The notes beneath the pieces were generated by a model, which did no database searches, was not told the DNA's origin, and saw only the letters and a program-made list of their open reading frames with translations. Positions 29,629 through 37,858 of a DNA stretch of 64,000 nt are shown one piece after another. Within the stretch, counting starts at the first letter, position 1; every line of letters starts with the position of its first letter. The translations under genes and the position numbers were made by a program. This DNA is from Proteus cibi (GTDB lineage: Bacteria > Pseudomonadota > Gammaproteobacteria > Enterobacterales > Enterobacteriaceae). Location: positions 30,986 to 94,985 of the forward strand of contig NZ_PENW01000025.1 of assembly GCF_003144405.1 (NCBI RefSeq), given 5' to 3'.

Positions 29629-30315
29629 ATGAAAAAAATATTGAAGATTATCAGTGCGTTAACGTTTTTGGCATTAACATTTTCAGCCCATGCTCTTTAT
29701 GTGGGCTCTGAAGTGTTTACTCTTGAATCTGATAAAACCTTTTTCTCTCGCACTTATCTTAATAATACAGACCGAACGAATCTTTATAAAATTCATGTTT
29801 ATAAAATCGAAAAGCCGGGCGGAAAAGAAAAAGAGGAAAAACAACTCCCGATAGAAGATGGTGAAATACTTTATACACCGTTGCAAAAAGTATTATTACC
29901 GAATGAACATGAGTTTTTTAAATTATTTTATAAAGGTGCCAAAGACGATAAAGAGCGTTATTACCGTATTATTATTGAAGAAACGCCCGTTAATCTAGTG
30001 CCTTACAATGAAAATACCAAACAGCCTTTAGTCGTTCCTACTGTGGGATTAAATACCGTCATGGTGATACGCCCACGCGAAATGAAATTCGCTTATGATC
30101 ATAATAATATTGCGGGTACCATCAAAAACACAGGCAATACTTATTTTCGCTTACTGTTAAATGACAAATGCGATTCTGACGAAGAAAATGCCAAAATATT
30201 ACAACTGTTACCCGGTGAAAGTTATCAACACCCTTGGTTAACGCAAGAACATAAACAGTTTATTATTGCCTTTAATCGTTATATTGGATTAAAGAATAAC
30301 TGCATTCAAGATTAG
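29629..30315 (+). CDS. ecpE: EcpE-like second chaperone of the common pilus
   Basis: The 228-residue protein has a signal peptide ending in AHAL. FKLFYKGAKDDKERYYRI, NTVMVIRPREMKF and GTIKNTGNTYFRLLL match EcpE features. Two chaperones are normal in ecp operons, EcpE being linked to the tip subunit. GAGATAG precedes the ATG. It is followed by a bidirectional terminator. Confidence 0.86.
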   Translation: MKKILKIISALTFLALTFSAHALYVGSEVFTLESDKTFFSRTYLNNTDRTNLYKIHVYKIEKPGGKEKEEKQLPIEDGEILYTPLQKVLLPNEHEFFKLFYKGAKDDKERYYRIIIEETPVNLVPYNENTKQPLVVPTVGLNTVMVIRPREMKFAYDHNNIAGTIKNTGNTYFRLLLNDKCDSDEENAKILQLLPGESYQHPWLTQEHKQFIIAFNRYIGLKNNCIQD

Positions 30316-30338
30316 TTAACTTTGCAGCCCGTTATTAT

Positions 30339-30368
30339 AAAAAAGGTCACATTTAGGTGACCTTTTTT
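30339..30368. terminator. Bidirectional terminator between ecpE and the repeat-protein gene
   Basis: AAAAAAGGTCAC (30339-30350) and GTGACCTTTTTT (30357-30368) form a 12-bp stem with an ATTTAG loop. T tracts lie on both strands, serving the two convergent genes. Confidence 0.9.
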
Positions 30369-30388
30369 GATATTAGAGAATAAGGGGA

Positions 30389-31342
30389 TTATGAGTTATG
30401 GTTAGGAGCGCTGACCGTCACTAATTCTTTGTTTTCATTTAAACGGTAGTAATTCTCATAACTGATTTTTTGGCTCTCAGAGATATTTTCCGGATATTCA
30501 CCCTCTTCATCCTGAGTAAAAAATAGTAACATATTAGGGCGATTATTCGTCATTGTCATAATGCCTAACATACTGTTAATACCCACTTTAATCCATTGAG
30601 CATCCTCTTGTACAATCACAGAAGATTTATTATCCGTTGAAATATGACTCGTTTTACCTAAACTGATGACCGTTTGATGCTCAACAAGATCCATCGCTTC
30701 GGAACTCAATGCGTTATTTTTAATATCAGCAGAAACGTCATCTCCCGTAGAAAATAGCACTCGACAGCCATTTGAACTTATTGATGCTCCATTACCGGTT
30801 GATACTATAATATTATTGGATGCAGGTGATTCATCATTTATACTTGCATTCTTACCCGTAGATATCAATTGAGTATTAACAACACAATAATCATAATATG
30901 CCGTATAAATAACGGCATTTTCTCCTGATGCAAAACACACGGTATCTTCTAAAAATTGATAACTATCATAAGAATTCGTTTCATTAACTAAACTTTGCGG
31001 GTTCAATAATTCATACCCAGTATAGAATGTTGAGCTATTACCCAAAGCACAATTGACTGATTTATTTCCTGGGCAAATTGTTGCATTTTCACCTAAAGTA
31101 ACAAATGTATTGTTTATGGCAGGTTTGAATTCAAGTGGGTTTTCGTAAATAGTTTCACTGGCATCGCCATATAACCTTACCCCATCTTCAAAACTAACAA
31201 TTTTAGCATTGTTACTTTGTGAATAAACATGTGCAGGAGCATCATCTGTGCCTATTGCCGTTAATCTAGCATTATCATTAGATAAAAAAATATTTGTACT
31301 ATCAAATATATAAGCACTTTTAGTAAAATCAACGTTTTTCAT
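30389..31342 (-). CDS. Unknown repeat-rich, solenoid-like protein
   Basis: I do not recognise this 317-residue acidic protein. It has no signal peptide or transmembrane segment. Short degenerate repeats with the core (V/I/F)-S/T-x-G-x-x-A/S-x-I recur: VTLGENATI, ISTGKNASI, VSTGNGASI, FSTGDDVSADI and ISLGKTSHI, spaced about 15-60 residues apart, which suggests a beta-solenoid or related stacked-strand fold. AAGGA lies before the ATG. It is convergent to ecpE and a LexA-like box lies about 100 bp upstream. Function is unknown; a secreted, adhesive or bacteriocin-like role cannot be told apart. Confidence 0.65.
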   Translation of the reverse strand: MKNVDFTKSAYIFDSTNIFLSNDNARLTAIGTDDAPAHVYSQSNNAKIVSFEDGVRLYGDASETIYENPLEFKPAINNTFVTLGENATICPGNKSVNCALGNSSTFYTGYELLNPQSLVNETNSYDSYQFLEDTVCFASGENAVIYTAYYDYCVVNTQLISTGKNASINDESPASNNIIVSTGNGASISSNGCRVLFSTGDDVSADIKNNALSSEAMDLVEHQTVISLGKTSHISTDNKSSVIVQEDAQWIKVGINSMLGIMTMTNNRPNMLLFFTQDEEGEYPENISESQKISYENYYRLNENKELVTVSAPNHNS

Positions 31343-31910
31343 TTTAATATCCTTATCTTTAATTAAAGAGACACTTCATGTGTCTTACTTATAACAACTC
31401 ATTATTACTTTTGACTTACTGCTTTCTATTCATACAACAAAATAACTGTACGTACATACAGTATAATATTGTAGTAATGATTACTGTTATCCCTATCACA
31501 AATATTAATTCTTTAGTCTCATATCACCTATTGCCCCCCTAATTCTAAATGAAACTAAATGTAATATTGCTAAATATATAATTTTTATAAATACATAATT
31601 AATTAACTTAATTTATATTCTGTCATATTTACAGCGTTACCCATTTAATTAATCAAAATAAAAAGACCATTTCATCTTTATAATTCATTGATAATAAATA
31701 GCTTTATGTTATTAATACTAAAATTAACTTTATTACATTTTATTCCTACTTTTCCCAAGTATTTTAAATAAAATATTTTCTCTATTTATTTAATCGTTTT
31801 TCTAATGATTACTCTTTTTAAAAGTCTCTCAATATTCTTTATTGACTCATGAAAAAGAATTTTCAGCCGATATTGCTATTAGTCGTCATTTAATAATGTA
31901 GGAATAAACA
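31343..31910. other. AT-rich region between repeat-protein gene and second EcpA
   Basis: These 568 bp hold no gene. They contain a LexA-like box (31444-31463) and an inverted repeat GAGACAC/GTGTCTT (31368-31386) in the leader of the minus-strand gene. Confidence 0.6.
31444..31463. promoter_or_regulatory. LexA (SOS) box-like palindrome
   Basis: CTGTACGTACATACAG (31446-31461) has the CTGT-N8-ACAG core of gamma-proteobacterial LexA boxes, with AA before and TA after as in the 20-bp consensus ends. It lies about 100 bp upstream of the start of the minus-strand repeat protein and about 450 bp upstream of ecpA2. Confidence 0.6.
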
Positions 31911-32495
31911 ATGAAAAAAAACCGTTTATTATTTGGTTTATTACTTGCCTCTTTTACCACAACGGCAACTTATGCAAACAGCACAACCTCAATACAAACC
32001 GTGGCAAATTGGCATGCCACAGCCGTAAAAAAACCACAAAGTGAATTAGGCGTAACACCGTTAAATGCACTGCATTTTGAATTGACAGAGCATGATCATT
32101 TTGATCAGCAAAATGGCGCTTTCAATATCACCGTTAAAGATATCGAAGGTGCTACTGATTTTAAACTGACTTCAAAAGTCATCAGTAATGAACTAAGAAA
32201 TTCTGCTGATAATTCAGTGTTAACGATAAAAACAGACTGGAACGGCAAAACACTATCAAGCTATCAAGAAACCGTTATTCTCGATAACCCAAAAGGAATA
32301 AACAAAGGGCTGGTGGTTGAAAATAAAGCATCAGAAAAAAGTGAGCTAAAAAACCTTCAAAGTGCTTTTTTATTTAATGTTATCACTGGAGCACAACCAA
32401 CAATATCCTTAGCTGAAGGCTTATGGCAAGGGACATTACGTCTTGAATTTACCAGTAAATGGTCTGGTGATTTTGTGACTTTAGCAGCAAGATAG
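31911..32495 (+). CDS. Second EcpA-like pilin
   Basis: The 194-residue secreted protein has a signal peptide ending in TYAN. It is a paralogue of the 23983 pilin: VANWHATAVK, GVTPLNALHFEL, QQNGAFNITVKDIEGATDFKLTSKVISNELR and a C-terminal GLWQGTLRLEFTSKWSGDF. It lies outside the ecpABCDE gene order behind its own AT-rich leader. It may be an alternative or minor rod subunit using the same chaperone and usher. The KGFN segment of EcpA is replaced by HDHFDQQ. Confidence 0.82.
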   Translation: MKKNRLLFGLLLASFTTTATYANSTTSIQTVANWHATAVKKPQSELGVTPLNALHFELTEHDHFDQQNGAFNITVKDIEGATDFKLTSKVISNELRNSADNSVLTIKTDWNGKTLSSYQETVILDNPKGINKGLVVENKASEKSELKNLQSAFLFNVITGAQPTISLAEGLWQGTLRLEFTSKWSGDFVTLAAR

Positions 32496-32526
32496 TTCAA
32501 ATGCTGTGACTTAAAAAACCGTTAAG

Positions 32527-32548
32527 AGCGCCAGTCTGGCGCTTCTTT
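32527..32548. terminator. Hairpin terminator between ecpA2 and pgtA
   Basis: AGCGCCA (32527-32533) and TGGCGCT (32537-32543) form a tight stem followed by TTCTTT on the plus strand. It separates the convergent ecpA2 and pgtA genes. Confidence 0.75.
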
Positions 32549-32568
32549 GGTATTCAATAGCACGTAAA

Positions 32569-33846
32569 TTAAACTTTGGGTTTATAGCTGTCTTTATCAA
32601 GATCGTGTTTTTTCATTCGTAAATAGAGCTTCTTACGAGGAATACCCAAGTAATCCGCAACGTCACTTACACGCCCTGCAAATAAATATAATGCATCTTC
32701 AATTAATCGACGCTCATATTCATCAACTAAGTTATCCAAAGGACCTTCTGGTGGAATAATGGCTCGATGTTGTTCACTATCCACCATTTTCACAATGCCT
32801 ACCGCATAGAGTTCGGCAACATTTCGTAACTCACGAATATTCCCCGGCCAATCGTAGCGCTTTAAAATATCGAGGTAATTACGATCAATCTTGGGTACTG
32901 CAATACCGAGTCGCTGTGCACTTTGTCGTAAAAAAGCTCTAAATAACGGAATAATATCTGGGCGTCTTGCACTTAATGGGGGCAGTGAAAAGGTGATTTG
33001 TGAAAAATAGTAATAGAATTCAGGAATTAATCGCCCTTCTGTGACCAGTTGCTGGGTATTATTTTCTAAGATCGCAATCGTTCTAAAATTGCGCTTTCCT
33101 TGGCGTTCCATATCGAGCAGATAAGAACTTAGCCAGCGTTGTGCTTCTGATGATAAATCATAAGGAGAACGTAAAATCAGTGTCCCTACTTCATCCGCTT
33201 CAATTTGAGCAATAACAGGTTTGATATCAGATAAATTCTGACAATCGACGGTTTGGATCGCTTTATCACTGTGCGGGCTTAATTCATGCAAGAGTTGAGC
33301 AAGCAGATGACGCCCCGTTCCCATCTCACCTTCTATCATTAAATCTTTATCGATATCAGCAAGTTGTTGTACTTGTTCTCTGATCGCAGTGATTTGCGCA
33401 CTGTCTCCCACTAATCGCTCTTGTGTCGTGCTTATTACGGCATTTCTAAGGGAAAGAATGGATTGACGCTCTTTATGTGCCTTCGTTACTAACTCTAAGA
33501 AAACAGGGGGATTTATCGGTTTTTCAATAAAATCATAAGCACCTTTTTTTACCGCTTCTACGGCTAATGGTATATCACCATGCCCGGTGATCATGATAAC
33601 GGGAATACGAGCATCAATTTGTTTAATGCGCTCTAATACTTCCATGCCATTCATTGCTGGCATATAAATATCAAGTACAACAGCACCCTGCCATTCTGGT
33701 GTTAAAAGACTTAATGCTTTTTCTGGTGAGTTGGTTACTCTGGCAACCATTCCCGCAAGATTGAGTAAATGACGATAAGATTCAAGGATATCTTCATCGT
33801 CATCAATTAATAAAACATCGATATCAAGCATGTGTGATTGTGTCAT
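32569..33846 (-). CDS. pgtA: Phosphoglycerate transport response regulator PgtA
   Basis: The 425-residue NtrC-like regulator has a receiver domain (LLIDDDEDIL, phospho-acceptor in VVLDIYMP, ITGHGD, IEKP), a central AAA-like domain and a Fis-type HTH (VSDVADYLGIPRKKLYLRMKK) very like Salmonella PgtA. The central domain has GEMGTGRH in place of a Walker A lysine and no GAFTGA loop, so sigma-54 activation is unlikely. ATG 33846 has GGAG seven bases upstream; it overlaps pgtB by 23 bp. With PgtB and PgtC it induces pgtP. Confidence 0.9.
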   Translation of the reverse strand: MTQSHMLDIDVLLIDDDEDILESYRHLLNLAGMVARVTNSPEKALSLLTPEWQGAVVLDIYMPAMNGMEVLERIKQIDARIPVIMITGHGDIPLAVEAVKKGAYDFIEKPINPPVFLELVTKAHKERQSILSLRNAVISTTQERLVGDSAQITAIREQVQQLADIDKDLMIEGEMGTGRHLLAQLLHELSPHSDKAIQTVDCQNLSDIKPVIAQIEADEVGTLILRSPYDLSSEAQRWLSSYLLDMERQGKRNFRTIAILENNTQQLVTEGRLIPEFYYYFSQITFSLPPLSARRPDIIPLFRAFLRQSAQRLGIAVPKIDRNYLDILKRYDWPGNIRELRNVAELYAVGIVKMVDSEQHRAIIPPEGPLDNLVDEYERRLIEDALYLFAGRVSDVADYLGIPRKKLYLRMKKHDLDKDSYKPKV

Positions 33847-36199
33847 CTGTAAACTCCAAAACAACCATGGCGCCACCTTTTAATGTAGAGGCCAAGTAAA
33901 TTTCATAACCAAACCGTTGCATAATTGAACGGCAAATAGATAACCCTAACCCAAGCCCCACATCTTTTGTGGTTGTAAATGGGATAAATAGTTTTGGTAA
34001 AACCTCTGAATTGAATCCTTTTCCACTGTCGGCGATCGCCACTAATTTTCGTTTAGGATCAACAGATAAAAGATCAATCGTGATCTGACTTTCACCCCCA
34101 CCCGCAATGGCATCCATGGCATTAACAAACAAATTAACCAAGACTTGCTCAATTTGTGTTGGATCTGCACAAATGGTTAATTCATCAGGAATATTATTCG
34201 TAATTATGCACTGCTCTCGTTTAGAGCGAGACTCCACCAGCACCATCGCACTATCTACCAGCTCTTTTAATGGCGCTGAAACAAAGCTAATTTCAGACGA
34301 AGATTTGCGTGAGAAATTACGTAATGCCGTAATGATTCGATTCATTCGTGCACACAGTTTTTCAATACGTTCGATAGAATCAGGTAGTTGATCATATTTT
34401 CCCATCTGTATGGTCAGTTTTGCACTGTACAGATAGGTGTTGATTGCAGAGAGTGGTTGATTAAGCTCATGTGCAAGGCTTGTCATCGCCTGACCTACAA
34501 CTGCCATTTTAGCGGCTTGTACTAACTCTTCTTGTGTCTGAATTAAATGTTTTTGAGCCTGTTCACGGCGCAACATCTCTTCATTTAATTGCTGGTTTTT
34601 ATCCTGCAAATCTTGTGTTTTTAATGTCACCAATCGTTGAAGCTCTAATCGGCTTAACTCTTGGCGTGTAATATCCGTGATAGTGACAATGTATTTGTGT
34701 TCATCTTTATGCGGATATTCTCGAATATTAAATTGTAAGAAATGAGGCTCCCCCATTTTTACCATTCGAATAGTACATTCACTTTGCCCTAAGCGATAAA
34801 GCTGGCTCGTTGAGCTAAATTGCGCTTTAAGCATTGTGCTCGCCTCACCACTAAACAGTAGCCAGAGTGGCTTATTGCTTTGCTCTTTTCCTGTGCCTAA
34901 TAACGTTGCTGCACTTGGGTTAACGGTTTCCATTCTGCCATCATGGTGACAGGTAATTAAACTTGCATCAGTGTTATTAATAAGATTTAACGCATTACTC
35001 GCTTCAACTTCTTTCATTTGACGCCAAAATCGGCGAAGCCGCCGACTTAATAGGCCAATTTCATCTTGCCCTTCAATCAGTACAGGCTCTGTTAAATGGC
35101 CTTTGGCAACATGCGCTAAGTCATCACTGAGTTTATTTAATCTTGCGATAAGTCGTCTATCAATCAAGATTTTCATCACAATAATACTCAGCAAAAGTGA
35201 TGCAATAATGATGACAACAATAACGATTTTCCCCGTTGCCATTAGCTTACGGGTATTATCATTAAGCTTATTTAGTGCTTCACTGGTAGCAAAAACATTA
35301 CCTCTTACAGCACTATCAAATTGTGATAATTTTTCATTCAGTTCAGGAGTTAATGCTTTGAGCTTTTTCTCGTTATCCACATCATCAATCAATGTTTGAT
35401 AGATATCACCATCATAGCGAGTAATAGCAATAATCTCTTGTAATATCTGGCGGTGAGCAATCGTTGAGGGATAGCTTTTTAGCTTCTGATTTAACGCGAT
35501 GATTTCGTCAATCTTAACACTGATATAATGAAAAGCGACATCAATATCACGGCTATAACGTTGGTGAGCAATTTCTTCAACTAAACTAATTAACTCATTT
35601 TCTGTAGTGAATAATTCCTGTAACAGTGTTGATTCTAATAATAACTGTAAGCTATTTTCCTGTACATTTTTCTCATTGATCATTTGGCTAACATGCCACT
35701 CAATTTCATTCAGTAGCGGTTTAATATCTTCACCAACAGCGTCATGCATCCATGCCAATTGCCCCAATAATTGAGCAAGACGGTTCTCTAATTCACGTCG
35801 CTTATCCAGCAACACATCCTGTTGATTAATAAGCGCCGATAGCTCATCAACAAGTTGAGTATAAAAAGCACGCTGTGGTTTTTGCTCAATAGGAAACTCA
35901 CGCAAATTATCGAGTAACTGATGAATTTCCTGCTGCTGTTGCTCTGAAACTGATTTTCTCTGTGTCTGCTCTCGCTCTTTTAATAGCATTTGTAAATTGG
36001 TGCTATAACGTTCCATATTATAGCTGGTGGTTAACATCGGTAGAGATCCTCCCACTGACGCATTAATTTGTGTCGCCAGTTTTCCCCACATAAAAAAGAT
36101 CACCACACCAATCAATAAGGTGAGTAAAGAACTAAAGATAAACGCCATATACAAGCGTCTACCTAGTTTGCCAAATTGTTTAGGCACTAATAATTTCAT
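33824..36199 (-). CDS. pgtB: Phosphoglycerate sensor histidine kinase PgtB
   Basis: The 791-residue inner-membrane kinase has two membrane helices (about 18-38 and 325-347) around a long helical periplasmic domain, then HAMP, a PAS-like region, a coiled coil, a HisKA motif (AHELNQPLSAI) and an ATPase domain with GLGLGLSICR. It is expected to phosphorylate PgtA. It is longer than Salmonella PgtB as I remember it, mainly in the periplasmic part. It follows pgtC with a 57-bp gap. Confidence 0.9.
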   Translation of the reverse strand: MKLLVPKQFGKLGRRLYMAFIFSSLLTLLIGVVIFFMWGKLATQINASVGGSLPMLTTSYNMERYSTNLQMLLKEREQTQRKSVSEQQQQEIHQLLDNLREFPIEQKPQRAFYTQLVDELSALINQQDVLLDKRRELENRLAQLLGQLAWMHDAVGEDIKPLLNEIEWHVSQMINEKNVQENSLQLLLESTLLQELFTTENELISLVEEIAHQRYSRDIDVAFHYISVKIDEIIALNQKLKSYPSTIAHRQILQEIIAITRYDGDIYQTLIDDVDNEKKLKALTPELNEKLSQFDSAVRGNVFATSEALNKLNDNTRKLMATGKIVIVVIIIASLLLSIIVMKILIDRRLIARLNKLSDDLAHVAKGHLTEPVLIEGQDEIGLLSRRLRRFWRQMKEVEASNALNLINNTDASLITCHHDGRMETVNPSAATLLGTGKEQSNKPLWLLFSGEASTMLKAQFSSTSQLYRLGQSECTIRMVKMGEPHFLQFNIREYPHKDEHKYIVTITDITRQELSRLELQRLVTLKTQDLQDKNQQLNEEMLRREQAQKHLIQTQEELVQAAKMAVVGQAMTSLAHELNQPLSAINTYLYSAKLTIQMGKYDQLPDSIERIEKLCARMNRIITALRNFSRKSSSEISFVSAPLKELVDSAMVLVESRSKREQCIITNNIPDELTICADPTQIEQVLVNLFVNAMDAIAGGGESQITIDLLSVDPKRKLVAIADSGKGFNSEVLPKLFIPFTTTKDVGLGLGLSICRSIMQRFGYEIYLASTLKGGAMVVLEFTDDTITHA

Positions 36200-36256
36200 C
36201 CGTAATACCTTTCATAAAAACAGCGCTTCCTGCTGTATATTTGAACCACAAGGCGG

Positions 36257-37546
36257 TTAGGGTGATTTTGTCTCTTTCAATAAAACCAGTGCTTGTTCAA
36301 GCTTTTCAGCTTCTAATGTACGCCATTGATATAACACCGCTAATGCTTGATCAGAGTATTCTCGCTGATCGGCTTCTTTCATAAATAATGCTTGTAATGT
36401 CGGTGAATTAGCCTCTTTTTCGCTAATCAGTACTGAACTTGCTATTTTTCGTGCTTTACTGATCGCAGATACACGTTCTGGCGTTTTATTTTCCTGCTTT
36501 TCTGCTTCGTGGATATCATTCCAAACTTGGCGCATTAAAGGAAAATTATGGGTGATCATTTGATCAAATAATGCATTAACAACTTCACTACGGCGATAAG
36601 CCTCATTGCTGTTTAAAATAAATTCCGTGTTATTAGCAAGTTCATCGTTATTACGTAAGATCTCTTTGCTTAATGGGATCTTTGCCATATCACTTTTATA
36701 GATAATTTCTTGCCCTTCATCTGATAAAAGAAAGGCAATAAATTTGGCTGCAGTGTCTCTTTTACTGCTTTCGGCAACAATGGCGACATAAGCCGGTAAA
36801 ATAATCGACTTATCAAAATAGCTAAACTCGACAAAATCAAATCGCTTTTGATGGTTAAAAGCGTAGTTATCAATAATTGGTCCAGCCCCTACAATACCTC
36901 TGGCGATAGCATCACTAACACGTGAACTCCGTGCCGAAATAGAGGAAAGATTACCACTGGTTTCGAGTAAGATCTGCCATCCACGCTCCCAGCCATACTC
37001 TTGTAGCACATTTTCCACCATCAATTGCATCGTGCCGGAGTTTGCCGGAGTGGTCATGGTTAAGTGCCCTTGGTAAATCGGATCACTTAAATCAACCCAG
37101 CTTTTAGGTGCGGGAATACCGAGTTTTTGTAGGTATTGCGTATTACTCATAATACCAATACCGGAATAACCAACCGTGGTTATCTTATCGTTTAAGATAT
37201 CACTATGACGTGTTAACCATTTTGGCGTTTCGTAATTCACAGGTAATCGCGCTAATAACCCTTCTCTATCTAGATGATGGAAAAAGTTAGCCGATGACGA
37301 CATGACAATATCAACTGGCTGTGTGGGATATTGTTTCATCATCCGTGTCGCAATCGCGACACGACGATAAACCACTTGCACCTTAGTATCGGGATAACGC
37401 GCGCTAAAGGCTTCTGTAAGTGGTCGCATTGGTGTATCTGAAAGTGTCGTCAGTATAACAAGTGGCTGCTCATCACTACGCACAGGTGTGATAAACAGCC
37501 AACTAAACAATAAACAGACGAGGCTCAGTGTTATTTTTATTCTCAT
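36257..37546 (-). CDS. pgtC: Phosphoglycerate-sensing periplasmic protein PgtC
   Basis: The 429-residue protein resembles periplasmic iron/solute-binding proteins in its N-terminal two-thirds (ILTTLSDTPMRPLTEAFSARYP) and ends in a helical region (about 325-425) that could contact PgtB. It has a signal peptide ending in VRSD. In Salmonella PgtC signals inducer presence (phosphoglycerates, PEP) to PgtB. It is first in the leftward pgtCBA operon and divergent from pgtP. Confidence 0.88.
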   Translation of the reverse strand: MRIKITLSLVCLLFSWLFITPVRSDEQPLVILTTLSDTPMRPLTEAFSARYPDTKVQVVYRRVAIATRMMKQYPTQPVDIVMSSSANFFHHLDREGLLARLPVNYETPKWLTRHSDILNDKITTVGYSGIGIMSNTQYLQKLGIPAPKSWVDLSDPIYQGHLTMTTPANSGTMQLMVENVLQEYGWERGWQILLETSGNLSSISARSSRVSDAIARGIVGAGPIIDNYAFNHQKRFDFVEFSYFDKSIILPAYVAIVAESSKRDTAAKFIAFLLSDEGQEIIYKSDMAKIPLSKEILRNNDELANNTEFILNSNEAYRRSEVVNALFDQMITHNFPLMRQVWNDIHEAEKQENKTPERVSAISKARKIASSVLISEKEANSPTLQALFMKEADQREYSDQALAVLYQWRTLEAEKLEQALVLLKETKSP

Positions 37547-37858
37547 GACATACCCCTGGTTTTGTTTTGAATAAACATAAAAATGTGTCGAACTTCAAAC
37601 TTCTGATATTTAGCAATATTTATTATTTTGAGCTAATGAGTCCTTAATGACCCATTTACAACAATGATACGACGATATCTTCACTCATTTTTAAACCAAC
37701 ACCTAATAGCGATGTTACAAATTTGACTCACCGATTCAGCAGAATGTGTCATCGATGACTCAAATTCCCTCTTTTGCACCAAGATGACCTAAATGAATAG
37801 CATCAGCTCTGAAAACCAAAATCAGCTTCAGACATGAATAATATTCGGAGTCATCTCT
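37547..37858. promoter_or_regulatory. pgtC-pgtP divergent control region with two PgtA-operator candidates
   Basis: This 312-bp region holds TGAGTC-CTTAAT-GACCCA (37637-37654) and TGTGTC-ATCGAT-GACTCA (37745-37762), both of the form TGWGTC-N6-GACYCA, 108 bp apart. Half sites (GACTCA) also occur nearby. They are good candidates for PgtA binding upstream of pgtP. Confidence 0.55.
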
